Source of the DNA: Trichobilharzia szidati
Lineage: Eukaryota; Platyhelminthes; Trematoda; Strigeidida; Schistosomatidae
Direction of reading: 5' to 3'
NCBI GenBank assembly: GCA_944472155.2
Contig: OX235277.1
Span: 39,262,758-39,326,757, forward strand
DNA: 64,000 nt
Of the stretch, positions 20,150-29,846 are shown piece after piece. The translations under genes were made by a program, and so were the position numbers. The notes under the pieces were generated by a model, which saw nothing but the letters and a program-made list of their open reading frames with translations, ran no database searches and had not been told where the DNA came from. How positions within the stretch are numbered: the stretch's first letter is position 1; each line of letters opens with the position of its first letter.

Positions 20150-20745
20150 CTTCATCCGTTCCGTCCCCCATGTGGTTGAAACGATGCTTCCTAGATAAGT
20201 GAAGGAAGTGACCTCTTTCAAATCTCTCCCGTTGATGGTGATTGGTGCTGCTTATTTTTGCTGTTGCCGTTGGTTGGTCATCATCATCACCTCCATCTTC
20301 TCAGTGTCCACCTGGAGTCTTGTCTTCGGCAGTTGCTTCTCCTGCCAGTTTGTTGGTTTCCACCTATAAGTCTTCAAGTCTGTCTGACATTAGACATCCG
20401 CGACGTTCAGGTCTTCTAAAGTCTTCTTATCGGTGGTCCAGCGTATTCCTGTCTTCTCGATTCCATGCACAGTCTTCCGCCTCACTCAATTCACCACAAT
20501 TAGAGATATAATCTTGGGTGATAGCAGTCAACCTTGTATAACACCTGCATTCACTTCGAACGTCTCACTGACCGTGAAGTAATTTAGAAACTAATTCAAC
20601 ACTATGGCTTGCCTCTTATCTTTACCAACCTCTTTTAACAGCTATTTGATAATAGTACGGATGTTAAGTGATCTACAAGGGTTCAACTCAATGTTGTTGA
20701 AGGCGTTTTTGAAGTCGATGAAGTATATATATTTATGTATAAAGT
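20150..20745 (-). pseudogene. RTE-clade retrotransposon fragment (RT palm to linker)
   Basis: Read on the minus strand it covers, in order, the palm with a former FIDFKNAFNNIEL-like block (20735-20690), the DYIS-type region, the catalytic-aspartate neighbourhood, a segment with EVETNKLAGEATAEDKTPGGHTEKME, and a former YLGSIVSTT block (about 20180). Frames shift repeatedly. It belongs to the family whose best copies are 29847-30896 and 30922-32604. Confidence 0.7.
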
Positions 20746-20919
20746 AATATTCAGCCCCTTCGCGTCAACAGATATATGCCTTAATGAGGGGGTGTCAACA
20801 GGTATAATAACTTGCAACTATTTGTAACTCAGTAACGTATCTTTCTGCATCTGTGGAATAAATTTCTATTATTTCTTCAAATATAAGTTCCTTTTTCCAT
20901 TCCCTGCTTTCCAGCTGGA

Positions 20920-21070
20920 CCATTGGGCCTCAACCTTTGAAGTTTCACTAGCCAAGATGTGAGGATTCTAGTCTGACATCCCTCTTTTTCCAACCTTCAG
21001 TCGGTTAGCAGACTAGGCGAGGCTTAGCAGTAGGCGTTTGTCAGCGCGGCCGACAAGCGTCCTGCTACTG
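20920..21070 (+). repeat. family D-like repeat fragment
   Basis: GGGCCTCAACCTTTGAAGTTTC and CCAACCTTCAGTC resemble the start of repeat D-related copies at 33400-33500 and 34195-34290. Weak. Confidence 0.35.
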
Positions 21071-21124
21071 AACGACCGATACACACACCATGAGTTGGAT
21101 GAATATCGAATTGATATCTATCAT

Positions 21125-21500
21125 ATATATTAGTCTGATGCTTTCTAGTGACTTGCTACAGGACGACGTTGCCTGGAGTTCTGGTGAGAAGTCGTGGACA
21201 GTGAGGTCCATTCAGTAGGGAGTGAGGATAGAATTCCTGCCGATGACACCGGTTGGTGGTCGCGCTAAATATGTCACAAAATGGTAGAAGTTAGAATTCG
21301 TGAGCTGGAGATTGAATCGGGTCCCAGTGGCTCGATGGTCTACGAGCTCGCTAGCCTTGTAACCGGAAGGTCCTGGGTTCGAAGCTCCTGTAGTGGGTGC
21401 GTAATGCCGAAGAGTACCAAACTAGGATGAAACAGCTATGCAGTACTCCTTGGTGGTTTTCAGTTGTTCTCTAACTGTTATCAATCCTTGGTCAAAATCA
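21125..21500 (+). mobile_element. alpha-type SINE, near full length
   Basis: It has the 5' block CTGATGCTTTCTAGTGACTTG, the CTGGAGTTCTGGTGAGAAGTCGTG segment, box A-like CCAGTGGCTCGATGGTCTACGA, the CCTGGGTTCGAAGC B box with one change, and a ribozyme region whose core is damaged (AATGCCGAAGAGTACC) although ATGAAACAGCT remains. The tail is TCTAACTGTTATCAATCC. Confidence 0.85.
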
Positions 21501-22130
21501 AATCAACTCTTGAAAATTGATTAAATTGTCATTACTTTTTATCTCAGTCAACCCTATTTTATTGATTTCATTCATGATGGAAGCGTTATCACTGATTCCA
21601 AAAGAACTGTGATGTAAATATTTTGTCACGATACAACATGAGTCATAGAGATCACTGAAAACCAAATAGCACTCATCAGCCGTCTCATCCTCATTTTGAA
21701 CGCATCATGAGTGCTCATTCGTGACCCAACGGGAGATCAAATCAATGCTCTTTCATCTACCAGGTGAGCTCATTGAAAATTCATCCAATGTGTAGATATT
21801 CAATTCACAATACTATCACTAAATTTCTATTCAAATAAAATCTAAACATTTCTCTAAATTGAACTTTTATTTAACACAACAAATTTGTTTGTTTTTTTGA
21901 AAATTTCATTTTCATTAATTCATTCATTCTCTTTTTCTTTAGTGTGAGTACAACCCTGTTTTGCATTTAAATTGAAATTGATTGTTTACTTTCCGGTTCA
22001 AGTATCGCTTGTACTACAACAAATACCATTCGTAGTATTTCAGTGTAAATACCTGTTTGATTTAACCAACTATAGTAGAATGTATTGATTAATTGATCGA
22101 TATCATATATATATATATATTGATTGTTTT
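21500..22130. other. no recognised feature
   Basis: AT-rich stretch with a short TA microsatellite at 22104-22120. No coding or repeat signature. Confidence 0.35.
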
Positions 22131-22268
22131 AAAAGAATGGTCACTGGAATCACCGTAGCTACTTTTTCATGGAGCTTAGCGTTATACTTCAGGTTCTCAA
22201 TGAGTATCTGAAGTATAACGCCAATCTTCATGAAAAAAGTCTACGGTGCGTGCAGTAACCATTCTTTT
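22131..22268. repeat. 138-nt near-perfect hairpin
   Basis: The left arm 22131-22194 pairs with the right arm 22206-22268 over about 63 positions with about eight mismatches and one bulge. Both arms start AAAAGAATGG and share CACCGTAG, TTTTTCATG and GCGTTATACTTCAG. The loop is 11 bases (TCTCAATGAGT). Either a miniature palindromic transposon or a long small-RNA precursor would look like this. No family member was seen elsewhere in the window. Confidence 0.85.
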
Positions 22269-22334
22269 GAGCGAATTTTAATGGCCATTTTAATCAGTTG
22301 AAATATTGATTATTCTTAATAATGCGAAATCGTT

Positions 22335-23880
22335 TAACAGACCGTTTGCAGCGCGGAAGAAAATTTTCTTTTCAACGAAGTCACCCCATCAACTAGGCGG
22401 TACATTCGTGTATTTATAGTAAGTGTGTGTGTGTGTGAGAAAATTCCAGAATTATTTCTCTTCAAAGGTTAAATTAATAAAATTACAATATGTAATAAAG
22501 ACGTATTAATATCATAATTACTGGGAAACTCGTCAGTTTGTATAGTTGCGGATTAAGGACGTAGTTAGAACAAAATGAGTAGGATTTTCGGACATATATA
22601 AGAAATTTGATACATTTATCCCCCTTAATGAATTTGAACAAGGCAAGAACTACAGTTTCAGCAGAATAAAATGGTACCATCATTGTTTATTTCGTTGCCT
22701 TCTCGTCAGCTGCTTACAGGGCAAAGACATTATTAAGTATACCTACAAAAACAATTTTAACAAACTTGCACAGAGTTCCTTTTAAACAAAAATCAATTGA
22801 TCAATATACGCGTACACTAATAATATATATATATATACATATATATGCAACATTAAACACTATTACGAACAATAATAATCATACACAGTGAAAACTTTTC
22901 AGTATCTCGCATTCGGATAAAAAATATCCAGTTACCAGGGCAAAGAATAATAATAATATTAATAATGTCTTTGGCCTGTAAGCAGCTGACGAGAAGGCAA
23001 CGAAATAAAAGATGGTACCATTTTATTCTGCTAAAACTGTAGTTCTTGCCTTGTTCAAATTTATAGGAAAAATATAAAAAGCAGCAACCAAATCTATTAG
23101 TTCAGATTGGACTTAAAAACGCAAAGATGAAAGAAATAAACAGGAAGGTTGGATAATCATTATTGGTGGGATTGACTTTCCATGATGGCCACAATAAGGA
23201 CAACGGTTGGATGTATTTCTTTTGAACACAAAGCGTGGACTTTAGTTTTTGGATCTCCAGTGCCTTAGCTATTCTTAGATGACTTGTTTTCACCCCCGTT
23301 TGATAGGTTTGATCGGATCTTGTACATGACTTTGAAGGACTTTTCAAATGGAGCTGAATGTCCTGAATTCACTAGATGTTCTGTCACTGAACTGTATACC
23401 CCTTTGCGTTCTCCCTTTGCTAACCATGCTGAATAGTGTTCCCTCGCGCGTTTTACAAGCGGATGCATGGTAAGGCCAATGTGCTCGGCTCCACACGATC
23501 AAGTGAACTGGTATATGCATTTCGAAGTGACCCGATGTGTGCAACAGGTTGTCTTTCACGTGCTGGGTGAGTAGTTTCTTGCAGGAGAATATTACTCTTA
23601 GGCTGGCGTCAAAGTATATTTAAACTGAGAGACTTTGAAAGTCATCTACAGAGAATTCGTCCTTTGGTATCACCCCTAAATGCGAGGTTAAGTATCAGCA
23701 GTGTCTTTTCCGGGGTGACTTGAATCTTTTCAGGCGTTTTCTTTGGCTTTAGATTCTTATCTATGAATCTGGATGGGAAAACATTTTCGACCAAGATCCC
23801 TCGGAGATTTCGTAATTCTTCATCAGTTGACTCCTCAGTGCAAATTTTACGGATCCTTGAAGAAAGAGAGTATATTAGGA
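22335..23880 (-). pseudogene. PLE-A element, minus strand, with foldback insert
   Basis: The coding remnant lies at 23100-23880. Minus-strand pieces read CTRSDQTYQTGVKTSHLRIAK, ALEIQKLKSTLCVQKKYIQP and LSLLWPSW, with the GIY-YIG start near 23500 and the connector near 23750. The 3' UTR shares the TACGTCCTTAATCCG region with 12905-12920 and ends in the terminal motif at 22345-22420 (GAAGAAAATTTTCTTTTCAACG, reverse). A palindromic insert at about 22630-23068 interrupts the 3' UTR. Confidence 0.72.
22625..23068. mobile_element. foldback (palindromic) insertion
   Basis: Arms of about 105-115 bases at 22633-22738 and 22962-23065 are inverted copies (TTTGAACAAGGCAAGAACTAC, TTCGTTGCCTTCTCGTCAGC, GCAGCTGACGAGAAGGCAAC). 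The spacer of about 225 bases is AT-rich and non-coding. Comparison with the uninterrupted PLE-A at 12850-12880 shows that the insert separates sequence contiguous there. Target duplications could not be fixed. Confidence 0.75.
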
Positions 23881-23884
23881 TTCT

Positions 23885-23965
23885 CTTTCTGCAGAATTAC
23901 ACGAATGCACAGCCTAGTTGATGTTGACTTCGTCAAAAAGAAAATTTTCTTCGCCACAACTGTCT
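23885..23965 (+). ncRNA. PLE-A terminal hammerhead-like motif, inverted copy at the 5' side
   Basis: ACGAATGCACAGCCTAG, TTGATGTTGACTTCGTC, AAAAAG, the palindrome GAAAATTTTC and TTCGCC stand in plus orientation although the adjoining element is minus-strand. The same end lies at 22345-22420 in reverse, so the element is bracketed by an inverted repeat. The predicted stem II is GAC/GTC and stem III is the palindrome. Confidence 0.5.
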
Positions 23966-23969
23966 TTTT

Positions 23970-24440
23970 AATAATTTTTATGATCCGTTGTGTATATATT
24001 CCGTTATTTGAAGTTATATACATATTCATTAGGCAGGCTTATGAAAATGGATGGTTGAAGTGAAATCAGCTTAAATAATAATAGTTTCAATCGATTACCA
24101 TTTTTAAATTTAGGTTTTGATGAGACTGGCATGACCCAATAACATCACTTTAGAGAACCAGTGGCATCCAGAGAACTCTGGACGTCTGTTTGTTTTATGG
24201 TAGTTCAAAACTCCTCAACAGTGTACGTGCAGGTGTGTTCGATAAGAATCACACTGGCAAAGTATGAGGCAAATGTTAGTCGAGGATTTCCGTCGACATA
24301 TTTTAGAATTTATGCGCTCATTGAGACAATGGTAACTTGTAATCTGTAGGGCTTTTATGGTATCCACTCTGGGATGATAACTGTGTACTGTTAAAAAGTT
24401 GGGGAATAGAAGAAAACCGTCATATAGTAGCTCTTTAGTT
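23970..24440. other. mostly unassigned; worn SINE traces
   Basis: TTTAGAGAACCAGTGGCATCC at 24150 and TCCCTAACTAGATCATGGG at 24450 recall SINE tail sequence. Nothing else is recognisable. Confidence 0.3.
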
Positions 24441-24610
24441 TTCGGTGATTCCCTAACTAGATCATGGGATTTCTGGGAATATGGATTAATTCAGATTCAG
24501 TTGTGTTAGATTTTATCATAAACCAGTGTCATTTGGAGCGATGATTGAATACGAGTTTGGTCTTGTAACCTGACGTTCGGAAAGTTCAATCTATTATTGG
24601 ATCAAGAGTT
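24440..24610 (+). mobile_element. degenerate alpha-SINE
   Basis: GAGTTTGGTCTTGTAACCTGACG and AAGTTCAATC recall the tRNA-like head (CTTGTAACCGGAAGG). Very worn. Confidence 0.4.
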
Positions 24611-24619
24611 TTGTTATCA

Positions 24620-24990
24620 TTATTTCTTTGGGTTCCGATTGGAACATAGGGCTTCTACAACACATCTTCACTTTCTTCTATTTTCTGTTGCCCTCTTCAT
24701 CTGGGCTCACGATTATTTATAATCTCTCATCTCCTACTCTCCAAACAATCTGCTCTATGTCACCCGCGAACTGACGACGCACTTGTCACCTCCCATTCGG
24801 ATTCAACTCGATAAATGGCTTGTTTTGAGTGCAGTGTCATCCGACGGCCTCTTCAGTGGCGCATGCTCATTTCGCCTCCATTTTCTCAGCAAATATATAT
24901 GGGAAATTAGAGACAGACTGATCGGGCATACGTTGAGGGCTACATAGAATGATATCACGCTAGGCCAAGAGTGTGTACTCCTAAAGAACT
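24620..24990 (-). pseudogene. RTE-clade 3' end, 5' truncated and rearranged
   Basis: The 3' end starts near 24620 (TTTGGGTTCCGATTGGAACATAGGG, the reverse of the CCCTATGTTCC..AGGAA terminus shared by all RTE copies). The C-terminal RRGRP-type and WRWIGH-type regions follow in broken frames to about 24905. From there GATCGGGCATACGTTGAGGG is in the opposite orientation, so a local inversion is included. Confidence 0.65.
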
Positions 24991-25334
24991 CAAAAAAAGT
25001 AGAACGAACCACTGCCCAGATTTCCTTGCTTTTCACTGATCTGTCTGACTGATACTGGTTCAAGACACGATCCAGCAATTGAAATTAGATCCTCTAACTG
25101 ATTCAATACACCCATTAGAAATTTCAAATGACTGATATCATTGAACAAAGAATACTCTTTACGATAAATTCTACCTCATTAGGTTCTACAAATACATGCA
25201 TCCATCATTAATTAATGAATTATTTGCGCAATACATTTCGAACAATCTGATCACACATACCGACTTATCATAGGAATGTGTATATTTGAAATTAATAAAG
25301 AGTTTCGACGTGAGATAGTAGACTACTTAGGTTA

Positions 25335-26245
25335 AGTTAAAAGGACATATTGATGAGGAAGAAAGACAGTTGATACAAACTCTAGTTGACAATAATTATT
25401 CAGATAAGTTCATCAGGAGATGTAAAGTGGTCAGAACACCAAGATCCACTATCCAACTTGCCCCTAAGAAAGGCGTATACATCAAGCTACCCTATATGGG
25501 GCAACATAGCAGCTTGAAAACTCGACAACGGTTGAACACTGTAGTTAAAAAACTATTTATACAGCTAAGATCATAATAATTGAGAATGTGAAGCCAGTAA
25601 GGCCACCATATAAGCCCTTTGAACATGCGACAAATGATGTCACATCCCACTGAATGTACGTGTGGACACACACACATAGGGAGGACTCATCGATCTGTGC
25701 AAGTAAGTGCTGGCTTCAGGGCATATTCCTAAATGGCTCCAGAAGCAAATAGAATACTCAGAACCTATTAACAGTGAGAACAGACGACAACCTAGCTCCT
25801 CGATTGAGAAAGACATATTATAGAGACAAGACATAAAACTGATGTGTATGTTTCTTTGTGTTCCTTTCACGTCTCCCATGTATCTATCTCCACAACGCTG
25901 TATAACTTGCTGTCTCTGACATCAAATGTATCTATCTGCCTGTTATTTGATGTTTATATGCCGATGAATGTCTCTATATACTACTGATAAATCTTATCAG
26001 TAGCACTCGCCACACTTCCACTGTAGCTAAATAAAACTGTTCCTAAGACCATTATATCACCTGATATAAACATGCCATAATTTCAGTATTGAACGATCTT
26101 TTTTGATCATATATCGCTTACCAAGTAAATTGTCAAAAGCCTGCAGTTACAGAATACTCCAACCAGCACAGGTTGTTACAATTCGTTTAGAACAACTGGA
26201 GGTTCTGTGTACAAAAGAAACAGGTGTAGACAGACAGACAGACAG
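25335..26245 (+). pseudogene. PLE-A-like element, third subfamily
   Basis: An open stretch at 25335-25576 reads DEEERQLIQTLVDNNYSDKFI, then KLPYMGQHSSLKTRQRLN, the PLE connector. TECTCGHTHIGRTHRSVQ near 25650-25700 is the GIY-YIG start. The tail at 26115-26230 (SKACSYRILQPAQVVTIRLEQL) matches the copy at 49030-49110. It ends in a (GACA)n microsatellite at 26230-26252. Confidence 0.68.
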
Positions 26246-26252
26246 ACACGCC
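26230..26252 (+). repeat. GACA microsatellite
   Basis: A run of about five GACA units ends the PLE fragment. A similar run at 36963-36980 ends an RTE-B copy. Confidence 0.8.
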
Positions 26253-26364
26253 TACTGCCCAGCTGGCCAGCTGTGTAATCTATAAATTCATATGAATTCT
26301 GTATTATTTCTCTAAATTTACCTGATATTCAGTTTGACGTTATATAACAATAAATAAAATAAAT

Positions 26365-26605
26365 AAAGAGCTTTATTCTGAACAGAATGTTTACACAGAT
26401 TACAGAATTCTTAACATGATAAAGTAGCACTTTATAGTATATAACGTGACGCGGATCTGAAGCATAGACTAATTATAATCCCTTATGATATTTCTTCTCC
26501 GTCTCCGCGAAATGTGCACCGGTAGTTTGAAAGCCAATTGCAAATGAGTATGAGTACATTTCACGACTCAAGAATATAATTCATTGGTTAAACAAATATG
26601 ATGCA
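26365..26605 (+). repeat. dispersed repeat family E
   Basis: It shares AGCTTTATTCTG, AACAG, CCCTT.TGATATTTCTTCT and GCGAAATG with 38838-39080 in the same orientation. Non-coding; origin unknown. Confidence 0.5.
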
Positions 26606-26631
26606 TTGTATTAGATAGTTGGAGGCAATCG

Positions 26632-26844
26632 TTGGGTAGCTTTGTGCGACCTAGGTTTCGTGTTAGCTGGCATTCATCAATCAGTCAGCAAGGCGTATCT
26701 GCAACCGCCTTGAGGGAACTCATGTCCCTTGTGAGATTCAAACCTGTGTCACTCAGTGCCGCCTACAGTCAGTCAGAGACGTTGTCAGAGGTGACTGAAA
26801 GAATTCAGTCTGCATTAAACAAAGGTCTAGACACATTACACTAA
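26632..26844 (+). other. small unassigned frame
   Basis: 70 codons, with the middle GVSATALRELMSLVRFKP. GAGATTCAAACCTGTGTC at 26733 resembles a reversed pol III B box region, so a worn SINE is as likely as a gene. I would not annotate a protein. Confidence 0.2.
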
Positions 26845-26929
26845 TTACTGACTAGTGTCCAGGCAAAAATGATGTTTATGTTAATGTTTCAAATCACTGA
26901 AAATACCCATTGCGTCATAAAGAAAATAA

Positions 26930-27910
26930 AAGACAGTTCAGCGAAGAGAATTTTCTTTATCGAGGAAATCATCTCTTCAGAGGCTGTACAGTCGTTTTTA
27001 TATTTACTGAAAATCTATAGTAGTCTGTTATTGAGTAATTGGGGATGACATAATTGATATAATTACTTAGAGGTGGCTGATCTACGGATCAGTTTCTACA
27101 GTTGACAAATGATCAATGGATGTGTGAAGGATAAACTGCCGCTTTGGACGGGTCACTTCAGTGTGTGTTTATAAATTTATCTGCTGCTGCGGACCTAGTT
27201 ATATTGGCCGCACACGCTTTCCAAACGCATCTCTGAACATTATCCGGCATGGTTAGCAAACGGACAGTGTAAGACAATAACTAGCTCAGTTCTCGAGCAC
27301 TTGGTGAACTCAGGGCACGTAGCTCCACCAGAGTCGTCTTTCAAGATCATCTGAAGCCAAATGGTACAAAGGGCGTCAGGTTTCGGCTTTTGTGTATAGC
27401 GGAGGTTCTGGCAATTCATCAATACAACCCTGAACTCTGTTTACACAAAAAGTTTGTCCAGTGTCTTATTCTACCTTGGTCTTAACCTCTTCACTAATCG
27501 TTCCTTGTAAATAAAATATATTTTGATGTTTTCTTTTCATTCTGATTTCACTTTTAGTTAGCTTTTGCTTTAATAATTAATTCACAATTATCACTCTCAT
27601 ATGCTCCTTTTGTATATTTTCACACCCTCTTCGCACTTGTTAAATTGACACTCAAATACCTTTATTCTCACTCAATAGCAATTTTAACCTTAACAAATTT
27701 CTATCTTTGTTCCGTTGAGTACCACGTAATTTACAACTTTTAATTTTCACTTCTAAAGCCACTTCTGAGTAGTTATATCAATTATGTCACCTCACCTCCT
27801 ATTACTCAATAATAGACCACTATATATATATTTTGGTAAGTATAAATACGACTGTACAGCAGCGTGTGAAGATGATTTCGTCGATAAAGAAAATTTTCTT
27901 CGCTGGCTGA
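26930..27910 (+). pseudogene. PLE-A GIY-YIG remnant with inverted terminal copies
   Basis: Coding pieces at 27115-27480 include VKDKLPLW, the GPSYIGR-like frame near 27190, FQTHLEHYPAWLANGQ, LEHLVNSGHVAPPESSFKII and an RFLHLC-like tail. The plus-strand terminal motif is at 27845-27905 (GACTGTACAGCAGCG..GTCGATAAAGAAAATTTTCTTCGCTGGCTG). The same motif in reverse stands at 26935-27000 (AGCGAAGAGAATTTTCTTTATCGAGG). This is the third PLE-A bracketed by inverted ends. Confidence 0.72.
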
Positions 27911-27939
27911 ATTTGTCTTTTATTTTCTTCATGACTCAA

Positions 27940-28085
27940 TGGGTATTTTCGGTAACGTGGTCATCGGTAGTAAATATTACTTTATAACACCACTGTATGA
28001 GTTTTTATCAAAATAAAATTTTATCCATAATGGAGGAACTATACTCTACCACAGTGCTCAAGTTTTATCCTTGTGTCAATAAGAC
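27940..28085 (+). mobile_element. PLE-B 3' end fragment
   Basis: AACGTGGTCATCGGTAGTAAATA and TATCAAAATAAAATTTTATCC followed by TTTTATCCTTGTGTCAATAA match the end of 17340-18060. Only the terminal segment is present. Confidence 0.65.
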
Positions 28086-28089
28086 ATAG

Positions 28090-28229
28090 TTTGTTGTCAG
28101 ATTTCTTCTTCGTTGTTCAGTTTTTCTGATATTCTAAACTTTCAAGTCATACTATATGTATGAATAGACTATTTTGTGGTGTTCTTCCCTACACCAAAAA
28201 AATCCTATTCACAAGCTTAGATGACAAAA
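28090..28229 (+). repeat. repeat family R, interrupted (left part)
   Basis: CAGATTTCTTCTTCGTTGTTC, ACTTTCAAGTCA, CACCAAAAAAATCC and AAGCTTAGATGACAAAAG match 12240-12380. The remainder of the repeat continues at 29001-29045 after the inserted transposon. Confidence 0.75.
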
Positions 28230-28237
28230 GAAAATTT

Positions 28238-28992
28238 GGCGAAGTTCAACAATGGCGTCCCAGGAGTGCGAACACTCTAATGGCCTTCAACGCACGCCAC
28301 TGGTTGGCTAACGGCACCTGTCATTATCATAGCTGAAATGTCGATGCTATTCACCAACTAAGGAGAAAGTTTCACCCAAATCACATTATTAAGTACTGTT
28401 TGAACAATGTGTTAATCGATCGTTAGGGTTAGGATTATCGTTAAGGTAAGTATTGGAGTAAGGGTTAGGATCAGGTTGATAATTGGGATTAGGGTTAGGT
28501 TTACGGTTGGGATAAGGGTTGTAATTAAGGTTAGGATCAAGGCTAGGGTTAGTGTTAAGTTTAGGCTTATGGCCAGGATTAAGGTTAGTCTTACGATTAG
28601 GGATAGATTAAGAGCTGATGTCACTTATTTTAATTTGTAAGTAAGTAGTTGTCTATCTTCTTACTGGAAAACACAGTAATTCCACCGAAGGCTATTGGAG
28701 AAGACTGCACAACAGGATAAAAGAGATACACGATTCACAGAAACAGCTCATCCTCAGTCACCTTGGTGAATACATGTAGAGAAACTAGTCCAACTTAGCA
28801 ACTGATACTCCTCACTATAATGGGGACGTATTTTTAAGTCATTTCAGAGAAAGATAACCTGTTTTTTGTGTTTTCATGCATTTTCTTGTAAATATACGTC
28901 AACTTTGTGCAAAAATTCCTCATTTTTATGATTGGTCGACTGAAGGTCACTCATGCGCTCGCATCCTCGGGACGCTATTGTTGAACTTTGCC
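28238..28992. mobile_element. 755-bp non-autonomous TIR transposon carrying a telomere-like tract
   Basis: The terminal inverted repeats begin GGCGAAGTTCAACAATGG and, reversed, GGCAAAGTTCAACAATAG, and stay similar for about 55 bases (CGTCCC, TGCGA). The 8-bp direct repeat GAAAATTT flanks it (28230-28237 and 28993-29000). The paralogous repeat R at 12371-12395 runs AAGAAAA-AATTGAGCAAAGAAC with no insert, giving an empty site. No transposase frame is present. An 8-bp duplication fits hAT, P or Merlin; the GG start and Merlin relatives in the window favour Merlin, but this is inference. Confidence 0.88.
28425..28612 (+). repeat. degenerate TTAGGG-like (telomeric) tract inside the transposon
   Basis: About 190 bases of imperfect TTAGGG-type units (GGGTTAGG, GGGATTAGGGTTAGG, AAGGTTAGG) with many TTAGGA/TTAAGG variants. 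TTAGGG is the schistosome telomere repeat. It lies wholly within the TIR element. The 70-codon frame on the opposite strand (NLTLIL repeats) is just its translation. Confidence 0.85.
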
Positions 28993-29000
28993 GAAAATTT

Positions 29001-29045
29001 GAGCAAAGAACATTTGTTTCCATAACTTCCTCATCTAGCTCTGCC
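29001..29045 (+). repeat. repeat family R, interrupted (right part)
   Basis: GAGCAAAGAACATT, CCATAACTTCCTCATCTAGC continues the repeat broken at 28229 and matches 12386-12428. Confidence 0.75.
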
Positions 29046-29099
29046 TTTATATGCACATACATCAAAAGTAATCGTGACCTTCACATGATGTGCTACACA

Positions 29100-29445
29100 T
29101 GCTAACCATCATTGAAAACACTACAGATAAAATAAATCACTTGAATGGAAATATCACTTATCTACTTGTTATATGGTTTATTTGATCATGTGATGGCCAA
29201 ACTTTGAAATTAATCTATAAGGCAGATTTTCTTTTTTGCTACAGAAATCAGTTTTCTTTCTTGTTGTTGCTATGACAACAACAATGGTGATGATAATGAT
29301 GATGGTGATAATATGTCCACCCATCATGAATATTCAACTATTTTCTTTATTTCTTGTGTTTATTAATGATGTAATAGATTTCAGAAAAATGTGTCTGAGA
29401 GGTAGGGGTCAGGTTCATTTCATAGTCAGATGAAACTGAGTAAAG
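29100..29445 (+). repeat. dispersed repeat family F with X-box-like palindrome
   Basis: It matches 60240-60590 in reverse orientation over about 330 bases (ATGTCCACCCATCATGAATATTCAA, TTATTTCTTGTGTTTATTAAT, TGTCTGAGAGGTAGGGGTCAGGTTC). It contains GTTGCTATGACAAC (29266-29279), close to the 14-bp RFX X-box palindrome. The other copy keeps GTTGCCATGACAAC. No coding potential beyond short frames. Confidence 0.7.
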
Positions 29446-29705
29446 TCCTGAGGACTATTGGAAACCAGCTGGGAGTACTGGATAGCTGTCTCGTTCTAGT
29501 TTGGGATATGTCGGCAATACACACCAGCTAGGATTCGAACCCATGACGTCCTATGATCTCACCTTGTAAGTGGAAGGTCATAGGTTCGAAAACTACCAGT
29601 GGGCATGTACTGGTGAGGTGTCCCAAACTAGGACGAAACAACTGTTTAATACTCCCAGATTTGCCTTTGGTTCTGTAGCTATTATCAGTCCCGTAACCTT
29701 GTATT
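29445..29705. mobile_element. head-to-head alpha-SINE dimer
   Basis: A reverse-oriented ribozyme and head (GAGTACTGGATAGCTGTCTCG, GATTCGAACCCATGACG) meets a plus-oriented head and ribozyme (TGGAAGGTCATAGGTTCGAA, GTACTGGTGAGGTGTCC, GGACGAAACAACTGTT) at about 29565. The two halves form a long imperfect hairpin. Confidence 0.75.
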
Positions 29706-29794
29706 TGCTTACAAACAATTCGACAAATTTATCATGCAAAATTTGTTAGTAGATGAGAATACCAAAAAAACGTCTTTTCACGAATTTAAAAGTA

Positions 29795-29846
29795 TGTTTT
29801 TGAGAGTTGGTTTGTAAGGATTAGATTTGTTTTTACCAGTTGATCA
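29795..29846 (-). mobile_element. alpha-SINE, tail piece of a split copy
   Basis: GAGAGTTGGTTTGTAAGGATT and ACCAGTTGATCA are the reversed SINE tail. The SINE resumes at 30906 and again at 32605 after two RTE insertions. Confidence 0.75.

Noticed and set aside
23773..24063. Plus-strand 96-codon frame as a gene
   Set aside because: It spans antisense PLE-A coding sequence and the PLE-A terminal motif, so it is a chance frame.
28412..28624. Minus-strand frame with repeated NLTLIL-type residues
   Set aside because: It is only the translation of the degenerate TTAGGG-like array.
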